The notes under the pieces are model-generated. The model saw only the letters and a program-made list of their open reading frames with translations. It was not told the origin of the DNA and ran no database searches. A program made the translations under genes and the position numbers. 64,000 nucleotides of DNA from positions 2,232,001 through 2,296,000 of the forward strand of contig NZ_CP013417.1 in NCBI RefSeq assembly GCF_001524445.2, written 5' to 3'. Position 1 is the stretch's first letter, and every line of letters begins with the position of its first letter. The stretch comes from Burkholderia savannae (lineage in GTDB: Bacteria; Pseudomonadota; Gammaproteobacteria; Burkholderiales; Burkholderiaceae). Shown one piece after another: positions 16,954 through 25,450 of this stretch.

Positions 16954-18965
16954 ATCGCAGAGCAACGGATGACGAAACCCGACGGGATTCCAGCGTGAAC
17001 GACATCATCGACGATCCGGCCGCGAACGCGCGCGGCACGATCCGGCTGACCGCCGCGCAGGCGCTCGTGCGGTATCTGGCCGCGCAGCGCATCGCGGCGA
17101 ACGACGACGGCGACGGCGGCGGCGGCCGGGCCGACGGCGGCGCGCCCCTCTTCGGCGGCGTGTTCGCGATCTTCGGGCACGGCAACGTCGCCGGCCTCGG
17201 CGAGGCGCTCCATCAGCACCGCGACGCGTTGCCGACCTACCGCGCGCACAACGAGCAGGCGATGGCGCACAGCGCGATCGCCTACGCGAAGGCGCACTTG
17301 CGCCGCCGGATGATGGCCGTGACGACGTCGATCGGCCCCGGCGCGACGAACCTCGTCACGGCGGCGGCGCTCGCGCACGTGAACCGTCTGCCGGTGCTGC
17401 TGCTGCCGGGCGACGTGTTCGTGTCGCGCGCGCCGGACCCGGTGCTGCAGCAGATCGAGGATTTCCACGACGGCGGGCTTTCGGCGAACGACGCGTTCAA
17501 GGCCGTGTCGCGCTATTTCGACCGGATCGTGCACCCGGCCCAGTTGCTGAGCGCGCTGCCGCGCGCGCTGCGCGTGCTGACCGACGCGGCGCTCTGCGGC
17601 CCGGTCACGCTCGCGTTGCCGCAGGACGTGCAGGCGATGGCGTACGACTATCCGGCCGAGTTCTTCGCGCCGCGCGTCGTCACGTTCCATGCGCCCGCGC
17701 CCGTCGAAGCGGAGCTCGACGCGGCGCTCGCGCAATTGCGCGCGGCGAAGCGCCCGTTCATCGTCGCGGGCGGCGGCGCGCTGTACAGCGAGGGCGGCGC
17801 GGCCGCGCTCGCCGCGTTCGCCGAGCGGCACGGCATTCCGGTGGGCGAGACGCAGGCCGGCAAGAGCGCGCTGCCGTGGGATCATCCGCTGAACGCGGGC
17901 GCCGTCGGCGTGACGGGCTCGCCCGCCGCGAACGCGCTCGCGAACGACGCCGACTGCGTGATCGCGCTCGGCACGCGGCTGCAGGATTTCACGACGGGCT
18001 CGAACACGCTGTTCGCGCAGGCGCGCGTCGTCGGCATCAACGCGAACGCATTCGATGCGCTGAAACACCGCGCGTCGATCGTGCAGGCCGACGCGCGGCT
18101 CGCGCTCGACGCGCTCGGCGCGCGCCTCGAAGGCTGGCGCGCCGACGCCGCGTGGACGGCCCGCGCGCGCACGCTCGCGAGCGAATGGCGCGACGCGGTG
18201 AACGCGCTCACGCACGCGCCGCAGCGCGCGGGCGCGCTGCCGTACGACGCCGACGTGATCGGCGCGGTGCAGCGCTCGGCGCCCGACTCGGCCGTGCGCG
18301 ACATCGCCGTGTGCGCCGCGGGCACGCTGCCCGCCGAGCTGCACAAGCTCTGGCGCGCGGCGGCGCCGGGCGGCTATCACGTCGAATACGGCTATTCGTG
18401 CATGGGTTACGAGATCGCAGGCGGCCTCGGCGCGAAGCTCGCCAGACCCGCGCGCGAAGTGATCGTGATGGTCGGCGACGGCAGCTATCTGATGATGAAC
18501 AGCGAGATCGCGACGTCGGTGATGCTCGGCGCGAAGCTCGTCGTCGTCGTGCTCGACAACCGCGGCTACGGCTGCATCAACCGGCTGCAGCAGGCGTGCG
18601 GCGGCGCGCCGTTCAACAACCTGTTCGACGACTGCGTGCAGGGCCCGCTCGGCGCGCCGCGCATCGATTTCGCCGCGCACGCGCGCGCGTTGGGCGCGCA
18701 CGCGGAGCACGTCGCGGACGTCGCCGCGCTCGAAGCGGCGATGGCGCGCGCCCGCGCGTCCGATCGCACATACGTGATCTGCATCGACACCGACCCCGCC
18801 CGCACGACGCCCGACGGCGGATGGTGGTGGGAAGTCGCGGTGCCCGAAGTGTCGCCGCGCGACGCGGTGCGCGACGCGCGCGCGAACTACGAGCGGCGGC
18901 TCGCCGCGCGCGCCGGCGTGGCCCCCGCTTCGCCTTCGACCTCTACCCCGGAATCATCGACATGA
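16950..18965 (+). CDS. iolD: 3D-(3,5/4)-trihydroxycyclohexane-1,2-dione acylhydrolase
   Basis: A 671-residue thiamine-diphosphate enzyme that opens the ring of trihydroxycyclohexane-1,2-dione to 5-deoxy-glucuronate. The fold is that of acetolactate synthase: an N-terminal PYR domain with the catalytic Glu in YRAHNEQAMAHSAIAYAK, a central domain (PFIVAGGGALYSEGG) and a C-terminal ThDP-binding motif VMVGDGSYLMMNSEIATS. The ATG at 16950 overlaps the iolC stop. A GTG at 16995 is an alternative start. An acidic Gly-rich insertion (NDDGDGGGGRADGG) near residue 50 is not typical of the family. The stop overlaps the iolE ATG as ATGA. Confidence 0.95.
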   Translation: MNRRATDDETRRDSSVNDIIDDPAANARGTIRLTAAQALVRYLAAQRIAANDDGDGGGGRADGGAPLFGGVFAIFGHGNVAGLGEALHQHRDALPTYRAHNEQAMAHSAIAYAKAHLRRRMMAVTTSIGPGATNLVTAAALAHVNRLPVLLLPGDVFVSRAPDPVLQQIEDFHDGGLSANDAFKAVSRYFDRIVHPAQLLSALPRALRVLTDAALCGPVTLALPQDVQAMAYDYPAEFFAPRVVTFHAPAPVEAELDAALAQLRAAKRPFIVAGGGALYSEGGAAALAAFAERHGIPVGETQAGKSALPWDHPLNAGAVGVTGSPAANALANDADCVIALGTRLQDFTTGSNTLFAQARVVGINANAFDALKHRASIVQADARLALDALGARLEGWRADAAWTARARTLASEWRDAVNALTHAPQRAGALPYDADVIGAVQRSAPDSAVRDIAVCAAGTLPAELHKLWRAAAPGGYHVEYGYSCMGYEIAGGLGAKLARPAREVIVMVGDGSYLMMNSEIATSVMLGAKLVVVVLDNRGYGCINRLQQACGGAPFNNLFDDCVQGPLGAPRIDFAAHARALGAHAEHVADVAALEAAMARARASDRTYVICIDTDPARTTPDGGWWWEVAVPEVSPRDAVRDARANYERRLAARAGVAPASPSTSTPESST

Positions 18966-19915
18966 GCACACCCGAGATCCGTATCGGCATCAATCCGCTG
19001 TCGTGGATGAACGACGACTTGCCGTCGCTCGGCGGCGAGACGCCGTTGTCCGTCGCGCTGACCGAGGGCCGCGAGATCGGCTATGAAGGCTTCGAGCTCG
19101 GCAACAAGTTTCCGCGCGAGCCGCAGGCGCTGAAGGCGCTGCTCGCGCAATACGATCTGTCGCTCGTGTCCGGCTGGCATTCGGGCCGGCTCGCCGAGCG
19201 CGGCGTGCAGGAAGAGATCGACGCGGTCGGCCCGCACCTGGAGCTGCTCGCGAAAAACGGCGCGAGCGTGATGGTCTACGGCGAAGTGGCGGGCACGATC
19301 CAGGGCTCGCCCGCGCCGCTCTACCAGCGCCCGCGCTTCGTCGACGACGCGCGCTGGGACGCGTACGCCGAGCGCGTCGACGCGTTCGCGCGCTACACGC
19401 GCTCGCAGGGCGTGCGGCTCGGCTATCACCATCACATGGGCGCATACGTCGAATCCCCGGCCGACGTCGACCGGCTGATGGCGAGCACGAGCGACGCGGT
19501 GGGCCTCCTGTTCGACGCCGGGCACATGACGTTCGGCGGCGGCGATCCGGTCGCCGAGCTCGCGAAGCACATCGGCCGCGTGTGCCACGTCCATTGCAAG
19601 GACGTGCGCCCGGCCGTGATCAGGCTCGCGCGCAACCGCGACTGGAGCTTCCTCGACGCGGTGATCGCCGGCGCGTTCACGGTGCCGGGCGACGGCGCGA
19701 TCGATTTCCCGACGATCGTCGGCATGCTGAAGCGCCACGGCTATCGCGGCTGGCTCGTCGTCGAGGCCGAGCAGGACCCGGCCGTCGCGCCGAGCTACGC
19801 GTACGCGCAAAAGGGCTATCGGACGCTGCGCGCGCTCGTGGACGCGCCGCTCCCGCCCGTCGATCCCGTCGATCCCGTCGATCCCGTCGATCCCGTCGAC
19901 CAGGAGGCCGCTTAA
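18962..19915 (+). CDS. iolE: myo-inosose-2 dehydratase
   Basis: A 317-residue TIM-barrel enzyme that dehydrates scyllo-inosose to trihydroxycyclohexane-1,2-dione. Family features include RIGINPLSWMNDDLPSLGG at the N terminus, YHHHMGAYVESPADVDRLM, LLFDAGHMTFGG and CHVHCKDVRP, which contain the metal-binding acidic and His residues of the xylose-isomerase-like fold. Start and stop are tightly packed: ATGA overlap with iolD, and TAA immediately before the iolB ATG. The extreme C terminus is extended by five Pro-Val-Asp units encoded by a 9-bp tandem repeat. Confidence 0.95.
   Translation: MSTPEIRIGINPLSWMNDDLPSLGGETPLSVALTEGREIGYEGFELGNKFPREPQALKALLAQYDLSLVSGWHSGRLAERGVQEEIDAVGPHLELLAKNGASVMVYGEVAGTIQGSPAPLYQRPRFVDDARWDAYAERVDAFARYTRSQGVRLGYHHHMGAYVESPADVDRLMASTSDAVGLLFDAGHMTFGGGDPVAELAKHIGRVCHVHCKDVRPAVIRLARNRDWSFLDAVIAGAFTVPGDGAIDFPTIVGMLKRHGYRGWLVVEAEQDPAVAPSYAYAQKGYRTLRALVDAPLPPVDPVDPVDPVDPVDQEAA
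19856..19900 (+). repeat. 9-bp tandem repeat in the 3' end of iolE, five copies
   Basis: Four perfect CCCGTCGAT units and one CCCGTCGAC unit encode Pro-Val-Asp repeats just before the end of IolE. The period is a multiple of three, so copy-number change lengthens or shortens the tail without a frameshift. Confidence 0.9.
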
Positions 19916-20719
19916 ATGAGTCTGCTCGTGAAGGGCGCGGCCGACGGCGCGTCGATCGCGCGCGTCACGCCGGAATCGGCGCACTGGAAGCACGTCGGCT
20001 TCGCCGCGTATCGGCTGAAGGCGGGCGAGGCGCTCGCGCTCGCCGAGGCCGCGCGCGAGATGTGCATCGTCGTGCTGACGGGCACCGTCGACGTCGAGGC
20101 GGACGACGGCACCCGCTGGACCGGGCTCGGCTCGCGCGACAGCGTGTTCGACGGCGTCGCGCCGTACGCGCTGTACCTGCCGCCGATGCGACCCGTCGCC
20201 GTGCGCGCGTCGCGCGACGCGGAGCTCGGCGTCGCGAGCGCGCCCGCGGCCGGACGCTATCCGGCGCGGCTCATCAAGCCGTCGCAGATGCGGCGCTCGG
20301 TGCGCGGCAGCGGCGCGAACACGCGCTACGTCTGCGATATCCTGCCGCAGACCGAGCCCGCCGAGTCGCTCCTCGTCGTCGAGGTGCGCACGCCGTCCGG
20401 GCATTCGTCGAGCTATCCGCCGCACAAGCACGACACCGACAACGTGCCCGCCGAAAGCGCGCTCGAAGAGACGTACTACCACCGCGTGCATCCGCCGCAG
20501 GGCTTCGTGTTCCAGCGCGTGTACACCGATTCGCGCGACATCGACGAATCGATGGCCGTCTGCGATCACGACGTCGTGCTGGTGCCGCGCGGCTATCACC
20601 CGGTCGTCGTGCCATACGGGTACGAGTCGTACTACCTGAACGTGATGGCCGGGCCGAGCCGCGTGTGGCACTTCAAGAACGATCCGGCGCACGAGTGGCT
20701 GCTGAGCGGCGGGCGGTAA
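19916..20719 (+). CDS. iolB: 5-deoxy-glucuronate isomerase
   Basis: A 267-residue cupin-type enzyme that converts 5-deoxy-glucuronate to 2-deoxy-5-keto-gluconate, the IolC substrate. The two-cupin architecture shows in the metal-binding segment HSSSYPPHKHDTDNVPAESALEE followed by EETYYHRVHPPQGFVFQRVY and later PRGYHPVVVPYGYESYYLN. AGGAGG at the end of iolE is its ribosome-binding site, and the ATG directly abuts the iolE TAA, so translation is coupled. It is the last gene of the plus-strand inositol operon; no clear terminator follows, only the 11-bp repeat array before the convergent livF gene. Confidence 0.95.
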   Translation: MSLLVKGAADGASIARVTPESAHWKHVGFAAYRLKAGEALALAEAAREMCIVVLTGTVDVEADDGTRWTGLGSRDSVFDGVAPYALYLPPMRPVAVRASRDAELGVASAPAAGRYPARLIKPSQMRRSVRGSGANTRYVCDILPQTEPAESLLVVEVRTPSGHSSSYPPHKHDTDNVPAESALEETYYHRVHPPQGFVFQRVYTDSRDIDESMAVCDHDVVLVPRGYHPVVVPYGYESYYLNVMAGPSRVWHFKNDPAHEWLLSGGR

Positions 20720-20748
20720 CGGCGAAACCGCGGCGGCTGCCGGGCGGC

Positions 20749-20843
20749 CATTCGGTGGACATTCGGTGGACATTCGGTGGCCGGCCGGAGACCAATCGGC
20801 GGCCATTTGGCGGCCATTTGGCGGCCATTTGGCGGCCATTTGG
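20749..20843. repeat. 11-bp tandem repeat array between iolB and livF
   Basis: Three CATTCGGTGG-type 11-mers (20749-20781) are followed after a short spacer by four CGGCCATTTGG 11-mers (20800-20843). The two unit types resemble each other (CATTCGGTGG versus CATTTGGCGG), so this looks like one diverged array. It sits in the gap between the two convergent genes. A period of 11 bases places every copy on nearly the same face of the helix. Confidence 0.85.
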
Positions 20844-20942
20844 CGGCCGGCCGGCGCGCGATCGCCGCTCACGCCGCAAGATCGGCGAACCGCTCGCGCG
20901 AGTTCGACGCGGCCGTCCGCCCCACCGCCCGTCAGCCGACGC

Positions 20943-21647
20943 TCAGCCAACGCTCAGCCAACGCTCGACGATTCCCGCATCGAGCGCATTCGCCGCGCCG
21001 TCGTAGACGATTCTCCCCCGCCCCATCACCGCGACGCGCGACGCGAGCGCGGGCGCGAGCTGCATCCGCTGCTCGATCAGGAGCAGCGCGACGCCTTGCG
21101 CCTTCGCGTCGGCAAGACACGCGCGCACCTGCTCGACCGCGAGCGGCGCGAGCCCTTCGGCCGGCTCGTCGACGATCAGCACGCGCGGCGCGCCGATCAG
21201 CGCGCGCGCGAGCGCGAGCATCTGCTGCTCGCCGCCCGACAGCACGCCCGCCTTCGTCCGCCAGCGCTCGGCGAGCATCGGATAGCGCCGGCGCGCGTCG
21301 GCGAGCGCCGCGCGCGCAGCCGCGCCGGACATGCCGCGCAAGCCGAGCCGCAGATTGTCCTCGACGCTCAGCAACGCAAACACGTCGCGGCTCTCGGCGA
21401 CGTAGCCGACGCCGCGCCGCGCGATCTCGAACGGCGGCGCGCCCGCGACGTCGACGCCGTCGACGCGCACCGTCCCCGCCGCCCGCACGATTCCGATGAC
21501 CGCCTTCGCGAGCGTCGAGCGGCCCGAGCCGTTGCGGCCGACGAGCGCGACGGCCTCGCCCGCCGCGATCCGCAGGTCGACGCCGTCGAGCACCGGCAGC
21601 GCGCCGTATCCGGCACGCACGCCGCGCAGTTCGAGCAACGCGCTCAT
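20943..21647 (-). CDS. livF: branched-chain amino acid-type ABC transporter ATPase (LivF type), Walker A Lys replaced by Arg
   Basis: A 234-residue ATPase resembling LivF: signature LSGGEQQMLALARAL, Walker B VLIVDEPAEGLAP, and the LivF-type region GVGYVAESRDVFALLSVEDNL. Its Walker A reads GRNGSGRST, with Arg43 (codon CGC, 21521-21519) where ATPases have the phosphate-binding Lys. The ATG overlaps the stop of the fused livMG gene by four bases, so it is the last gene of the liv operon. The loss of the Lys predicts weak or no hydrolysis at this site; LivG keeps a normal one. The substrate is unknown. Confidence 0.87.
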   Translation of the reverse strand: MSALLELRGVRAGYGALPVLDGVDLRIAAGEAVALVGRNGSGRSTLAKAVIGIVRAAGTVRVDGVDVAGAPPFEIARRGVGYVAESRDVFALLSVEDNLRLGLRGMSGAAARAALADARRRYPMLAERWRTKAGVLSGGEQQMLALARALIGAPRVLIVDEPAEGLAPLAVEQVRACLADAKAQGVALLLIEQRMQLAPALASRVAVMGRGRIVYDGAANALDAGIVERWLSVG

Positions 21648-23860
21648 CGCTCGAACGCCTCGCCGAGATACGCGGCGCGCACGGCCGCGTTCGCGCGAAT
21701 CGCCGCGGGCGCGCCGGTCGCGACGAGCTCGCCGCGCACGAGCACCGATACGCGATCGGCGAAGCCGAACACCGCGTCCATGTCGTGCTCGATCATCAGC
21801 ACCGTCCTGCCCGCCGTCGCGCGCCGGATCAGCGCGATCGTGCGCCGCGCCTGCTCGCGGCTCATGCCGGCCGTCGGCTCGTCGAACAGGAACACCGACG
21901 CGCCGCTCGCGAGCGCGAGGCCCACGTCGAGCGCGCGCTGCTCCGCGTAGCTCAGGCTGCCCGCGAGCGCGTCGCGATGCGCGGCGAGGCCGATCGACGC
22001 GAGCGCGGCGTCGGCGGCGCGATCGATCTCGGCGGCGCCCGCGAGCCGGTTGCGCCAGCGGCGGCGCTGCCGCGGCGCATGGAGCGCCGCGCAGCGCAGG
22101 TTGTCGTAGACGCTCATCCGCGCGAACACGCTCGTCTGCTGGAAGCTGCGCGCGAGCCCGAGGCGCGCGACCGCATGCGGGCCGCGCCGCCCGAGATCGG
22201 TGCCGTTCAGCTCGATGCGGCCATGCGTCGGCGCGAGCGCGCCCGCGATCAGGTTGAAGAGCGTCGACTTGCCGGCGCCGTTCGGGCCGATCAACGCATG
22301 GCGCTCGCCGGCGCGGATCGTCAGATCGACGCCGACGAGAACCGGCGTCGCGCCGAACGACTTGCCGACGTTCGTCAGGCGCAACGCGGCAGGCGCGGTC
22401 GCCGCGTGGGCGCTCGCGCGCTCGGGATCGGCCGCGGCGGCCGAGGCGCGGGCTGCGAGCGCGGCTGCGTCGTCGGAGGCAACCGCCGCACGGGGCGCAA
22501 GCGCGCTCGCCTTGCCGCCTGCGCCGGCTGCGCCGCTCGCGTACGGCATGCCGGGCGCGCCGGCCGCATCGATGTCCCGAGCATTCGAATCATCCGAGGC
22601 ATTCGCGCGAATCACGCGATCGAAGCGATCCGCGAGATCCGCACGAGCACGATTCGCGCCGCGCCGCCGCGCCGCCTGCGCGAACCCCGCGCCGATCGCC
22701 GCCGCGGCCGCCGCGACCGCCCAGCCTAGCGGCGCGCCTGCATCGAACCGCCAGAGCCCGATGACGGCGCGCCGTGCGTCGTCTTGCGCGAACCGCAGCG
22801 CATACGCGAGCTCGACGACGAACACGATCGCGACGCCGCCCGCGAGCGCCGCGAGCGCGCCGAGCAGCTCGCGCCGCCAGTCGAAGCGCGCGCCGCCGCG
22901 CCGCCGCGCCTCGCGCCGCGCGCGCGGCCAGCCGCTCGCGCCGCCCGGCGCCGCCAGCACGACCGCGACGAACAGCAGCCCCAGATACAGCAGCCACGCG
23001 CGCGACACGCTCGCGACGAACACGCTGAAGAACGTCAGCAGCACCGCGCCGACGGCGGGCCCGAAGAAGCTCGTCGCACCGCCGATCACGGCCGCGAACA
23101 GCACCGCGCCCGAGCGCAGCATGCCGACGCTCTCCGACGTGGCGACCTCGACGTCGATCAGCGTCAGCGCGCCCGACACGCCCGCGAAAAACGCCGCCGC
23201 GATCGCCATCGCGTAGCGTACGCGGCGCGGATCGGTGCCGAGCGCGGCGACGCGCGCCGGGTTGTCGCGCACCGCGTTCGCGAGCCGCGCGAGCGGCGTG
23301 CGCACGAGCGCGCGCATCGCGGCCGCCGCGACGACGCACCAGATCGCGATCAGCGCATACGCCTGCGCCGGCTTGCCGAAATCCCACGCGCCGAGCGCGG
23401 GGCCGCTCGCCCGGTCGATCGACACGCCGCCCGCGCCGCCGAACCAGTCGGGCACGCTCCACGCGGCGGCCGCGACGAGCTCGCCGAGCCCGAGCGTGAT
23501 CATCGCGAACGCGGTGCCCGCGCGCCGCGTCGCGATGAAGCCGAACAGCGCGCCGAAGCCCGCGCCCGCGACGCCGCCGGCGAGCGGCACGAGCGGCAGC
23601 GGCAGGCCGTAGCGATTGAACCCGTGCGCGGCGGCGAACGCGCCGAGCCCGGCGAACGCCGCATGCCCGAACGACAGCAGTCCCGTCGTGCCGAGCAGCA
23701 GGTTGTAAGACAGCGCGAGCACGATCATCGCGGCCGTCTGCGCGAGATAGCCGAGCACCCAGCCGCGCGGCCACGCGAGCGCGGGCGCGGCGAGCAGCGC
23801 GACGAGCGCGAGCCACGGCAGCGCGACGGCCAGACGGCTTCGCACGGCCACGCTAGACAT
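21644..23860 (-). CDS. fused ABC transporter permease-ATPase (LivM-LivG)
   Basis: A 738-residue fusion. The N-terminal ~290 residues are a LivM-type permease (LSYNLLLGTTGLLSFGHAAF is the family signature) with about eight hydrophobic segments. An additional part (about 300-400) with two more hydrophobic stretches and a long Ala-rich, probably flexible linker (about 400-490) precede the LivG-type ATPase. That ATPase has an intact Walker A GPNGAGKST, signature LSYAEQRALDVGLAL, Walker B VFLFDEPTAGM and H-loop MIEHDMDAVF. LivM and LivG are usually separate genes. Its start overlaps the livH stop by eight bases and its stop overlaps livF. Confidence 0.9.
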   Translation of the reverse strand: MSSVAVRSRLAVALPWLALVALLAAPALAWPRGWVLGYLAQTAAMIVLALSYNLLLGTTGLLSFGHAAFAGLGAFAAAHGFNRYGLPLPLVPLAGGVAGAGFGALFGFIATRRAGTAFAMITLGLGELVAAAAWSVPDWFGGAGGVSIDRASGPALGAWDFGKPAQAYALIAIWCVVAAAAMRALVRTPLARLANAVRDNPARVAALGTDPRRVRYAMAIAAAFFAGVSGALTLIDVEVATSESVGMLRSGAVLFAAVIGGATSFFGPAVGAVLLTFFSVFVASVSRAWLLYLGLLFVAVVLAAPGGASGWPRARREARRRGGARFDWRRELLGALAALAGGVAIVFVVELAYALRFAQDDARRAVIGLWRFDAGAPLGWAVAAAAAAIGAGFAQAARRRGANRARADLADRFDRVIRANASDDSNARDIDAAGAPGMPYASGAAGAGGKASALAPRAAVASDDAAALAARASAAAADPERASAHAATAPAALRLTNVGKSFGATPVLVGVDLTIRAGERHALIGPNGAGKSTLFNLIAGALAPTHGRIELNGTDLGRRGPHAVARLGLARSFQQTSVFARMSVYDNLRCAALHAPRQRRRWRNRLAGAAEIDRAADAALASIGLAAHRDALAGSLSYAEQRALDVGLALASGASVFLFDEPTAGMSREQARRTIALIRRATAGRTVLMIEHDMDAVFGFADRVSVLVRGELVATGAPAAIRANAAVRAAYLGEAFER

Positions 23861-24788
23861 CGTCGCGCTCGCCGAGCAGGCCGCGCGCGCGGCACGCGAG
23901 CACCGCGACGAGCAGCAGATACGGAATCAGCGGCGCGAGCTGCGCGAGCGTCAGCGCGCGCCACGCGTCGGGCAACGCGATGCCCGCCCATTCGCCCGCG
24001 TCGCCGAGCGACGCTCGGCTCGCCGTCGCGAACGTCTGCGCGCAACCGACCGCGAGCGACGCGACGAGCGCGCCCGCGAGCGAGCCGAGCCCGCCGATCA
24101 CGATCACCGCGAACACGACCGAGCCGAGCGTCTGCGCCATCGCGGGCTCGATCACCGCGAGCGGCGCGCCGATCACGCCCGCGAGCGCGGCAAGCGCCGT
24201 GCCCGCGCCGAACACGAGCGTCATCACGCGCGGCACGTCGTGGCCGAGCGCCTCGACCGCCGCACGATGCGTGAGCGCCGCGCGCACGACGAGCCCCGTC
24301 TGCGACACGCGCAGCATCGCCCACGACGCGCCGAGCATCGCGACCGACACGATCATCATGAACACGCGATAGCGCGGAAACACCGCGCCGTCGACGGTGA
24401 ACGCGGCGCCGTCGAGCGCGGCGGGCACGGGCGCGGCGAGCGGCGCGAGCCCCCAGACGAGCTTCACGCCCTCGGCGATCAGATACGCGAGCCCGAACGT
24501 GAGCAGCAATTCGTCGAGATGGCCGCTCGCCCTCACCCGCCGCAGCAGCGCGCGTTCGCACAACGCGCCGAGCGCGCCGACGACGAGCGGCGCGGCGACG
24601 AGCGCGACCCAGAAACTCGTGCGCGCGGCAATCGCGTAGCCGGCATACGCGCCGAGCATGTAGAAGCTCGCATGCGCGAAGTTCAGCACGCCCAGCATGC
24701 TGAAGATCAGCGTGAGCCCCGCGCACAGCATGAACAGCAACAGCCCGTAGCTCAGGCCGTTCAGCAGATTGACGACGATCGACTGCAC
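23853..24788 (-). CDS. livH: branched-chain amino acid-type ABC transporter permease
   Basis: A 311-residue inner-membrane permease of the LivH type with about eight hydrophobic segments. Typical motifs are NGLSYGLLLFMLCAGLTLIFSMLGVLNFAHASFYMLGAY near the N terminus and VIVIGGLGSLAGALVASLAVG near the C terminus, the EAA-like coupling region. The start is taken as GTG at 24788, four bases after the thioesterase stop, because the homologous sequence begins at once (QSIVVNLLNG). The operon contains no LivK-type periplasmic binding protein. Confidence 0.88.
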   Translation of the reverse strand: MQSIVVNLLNGLSYGLLLFMLCAGLTLIFSMLGVLNFAHASFYMLGAYAGYAIAARTSFWVALVAAPLVVGALGALCERALLRRVRASGHLDELLLTFGLAYLIAEGVKLVWGLAPLAAPVPAALDGAAFTVDGAVFPRYRVFMMIVSVAMLGASWAMLRVSQTGLVVRAALTHRAAVEALGHDVPRVMTLVFGAGTALAALAGVIGAPLAVIEPAMAQTLGSVVFAVIVIGGLGSLAGALVASLAVGCAQTFATASRASLGDAGEWAGIALPDAWRALTLAQLAPLIPYLLLVAVLACRARGLLGERDDV

Positions 24789-24792
24789 CGCG

Positions 24793-25245
24793 TCAGGCCG
24801 CCTGCGGCGCGGCAAGCGGCGCGAGCGCGGCGCGCAACGGCTCGGGCAGCGGCACCGGACGGCGCGTCGCGCGATCGACGTACACGTGCACGAAATGCCC
24901 TTGCGCGGCGGCCGACGCGTCGCCGTCGGCGAACAGGCCGACCTCGTAGAGCACGCTCGACGAGCCGAGCCGCGCGACCCGCAGCCCCGCTTCGACGCGC
25001 TGCGGAAACACGAGCGGCGCGAAGTAGTTGCACTGCGTCTCGACCACGAGGCCGATCGTCTCGCCGTGCTCGACGTCAAGCACGCCGCGGCGGATCAGGT
25101 ATTCGTTGACGACCGTGTCGAAGTAGCTGTAGTAGACGACGTTGTTCACGTGCCCGTAGACGTCGTTGTCCATCCAGCGCGTCGTGATCGGCAGGAAATG
25201 GCGGTAGGCGCTGCGCGGCAGCGGAACGGGTTTGGCTGAGGACAT
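24793..25245 (-). CDS. acyl-CoA thioesterase, 4-hydroxybenzoyl-CoA thioesterase-like hotdog fold
   Basis: A 150-residue hotdog-fold thioesterase, predicted to hydrolyse acyl- or aroyl-CoA in the cytoplasm. The family signature [21 protein letters not shown] carries the catalytic Asp (the DxxGHVNN motif), followed by [22 protein letters not shown] and [17 protein letters not shown]. The ATG at 25245 is preferred over further upstream in-frame codons, which encode a repetitive Ala/Arg-rich stretch. The gene is translationally close (four bases) to livH, so the transporter and the thioesterase are probably one operon. This suggests an organic acid or aromatic acid route, but the substrate cannot be told. 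Confidence 0.87.
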   Translation of the reverse strand: MSSAKPVPLPRSAYRHFLPITTRWMDNDVYGHVNNVVYYSYFDTVVNEYLIRRGVLDVEHGETIGLVVETQCNYFAPLVFPQRVEAGLRVARLGSSSVLYEVGLFADGDASAAAQGHFVHVYVDRATRRPVPLPEPLRAALAPLAAPQAA

Positions 25246-25450
25246 GTCGGCGCGATGCGAAAGGACGGTTGCTTGACGATGGGTTGAGGATGGCCGCACG
25301 GCGGCGCGACGGCGAGGCGGCGCGACGGCGAGGCGGCGGCTGCGCGATCGGGCGGCGTCGCCGCGTCGCCCGGAATCGCCGGTGAACGCGCTGACGAACG
25401 CAACCGCGGACACGCCGCAGAAGATGCCGGCGAAACCGCGCGCGGCGCCG

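Noticed and set aside
17876..19600. Plus-strand frame overlapping iolD out of register
   Set aside because: Arg/Ala-rich shadow of iolD in another frame; only its 3' part, from 18962, is the real iolE.
20749..20843. CRISPR-like direct repeats between iolB and livF
   Set aside because: Units of 11 bases are contiguous without spacers, and no cas gene is present.
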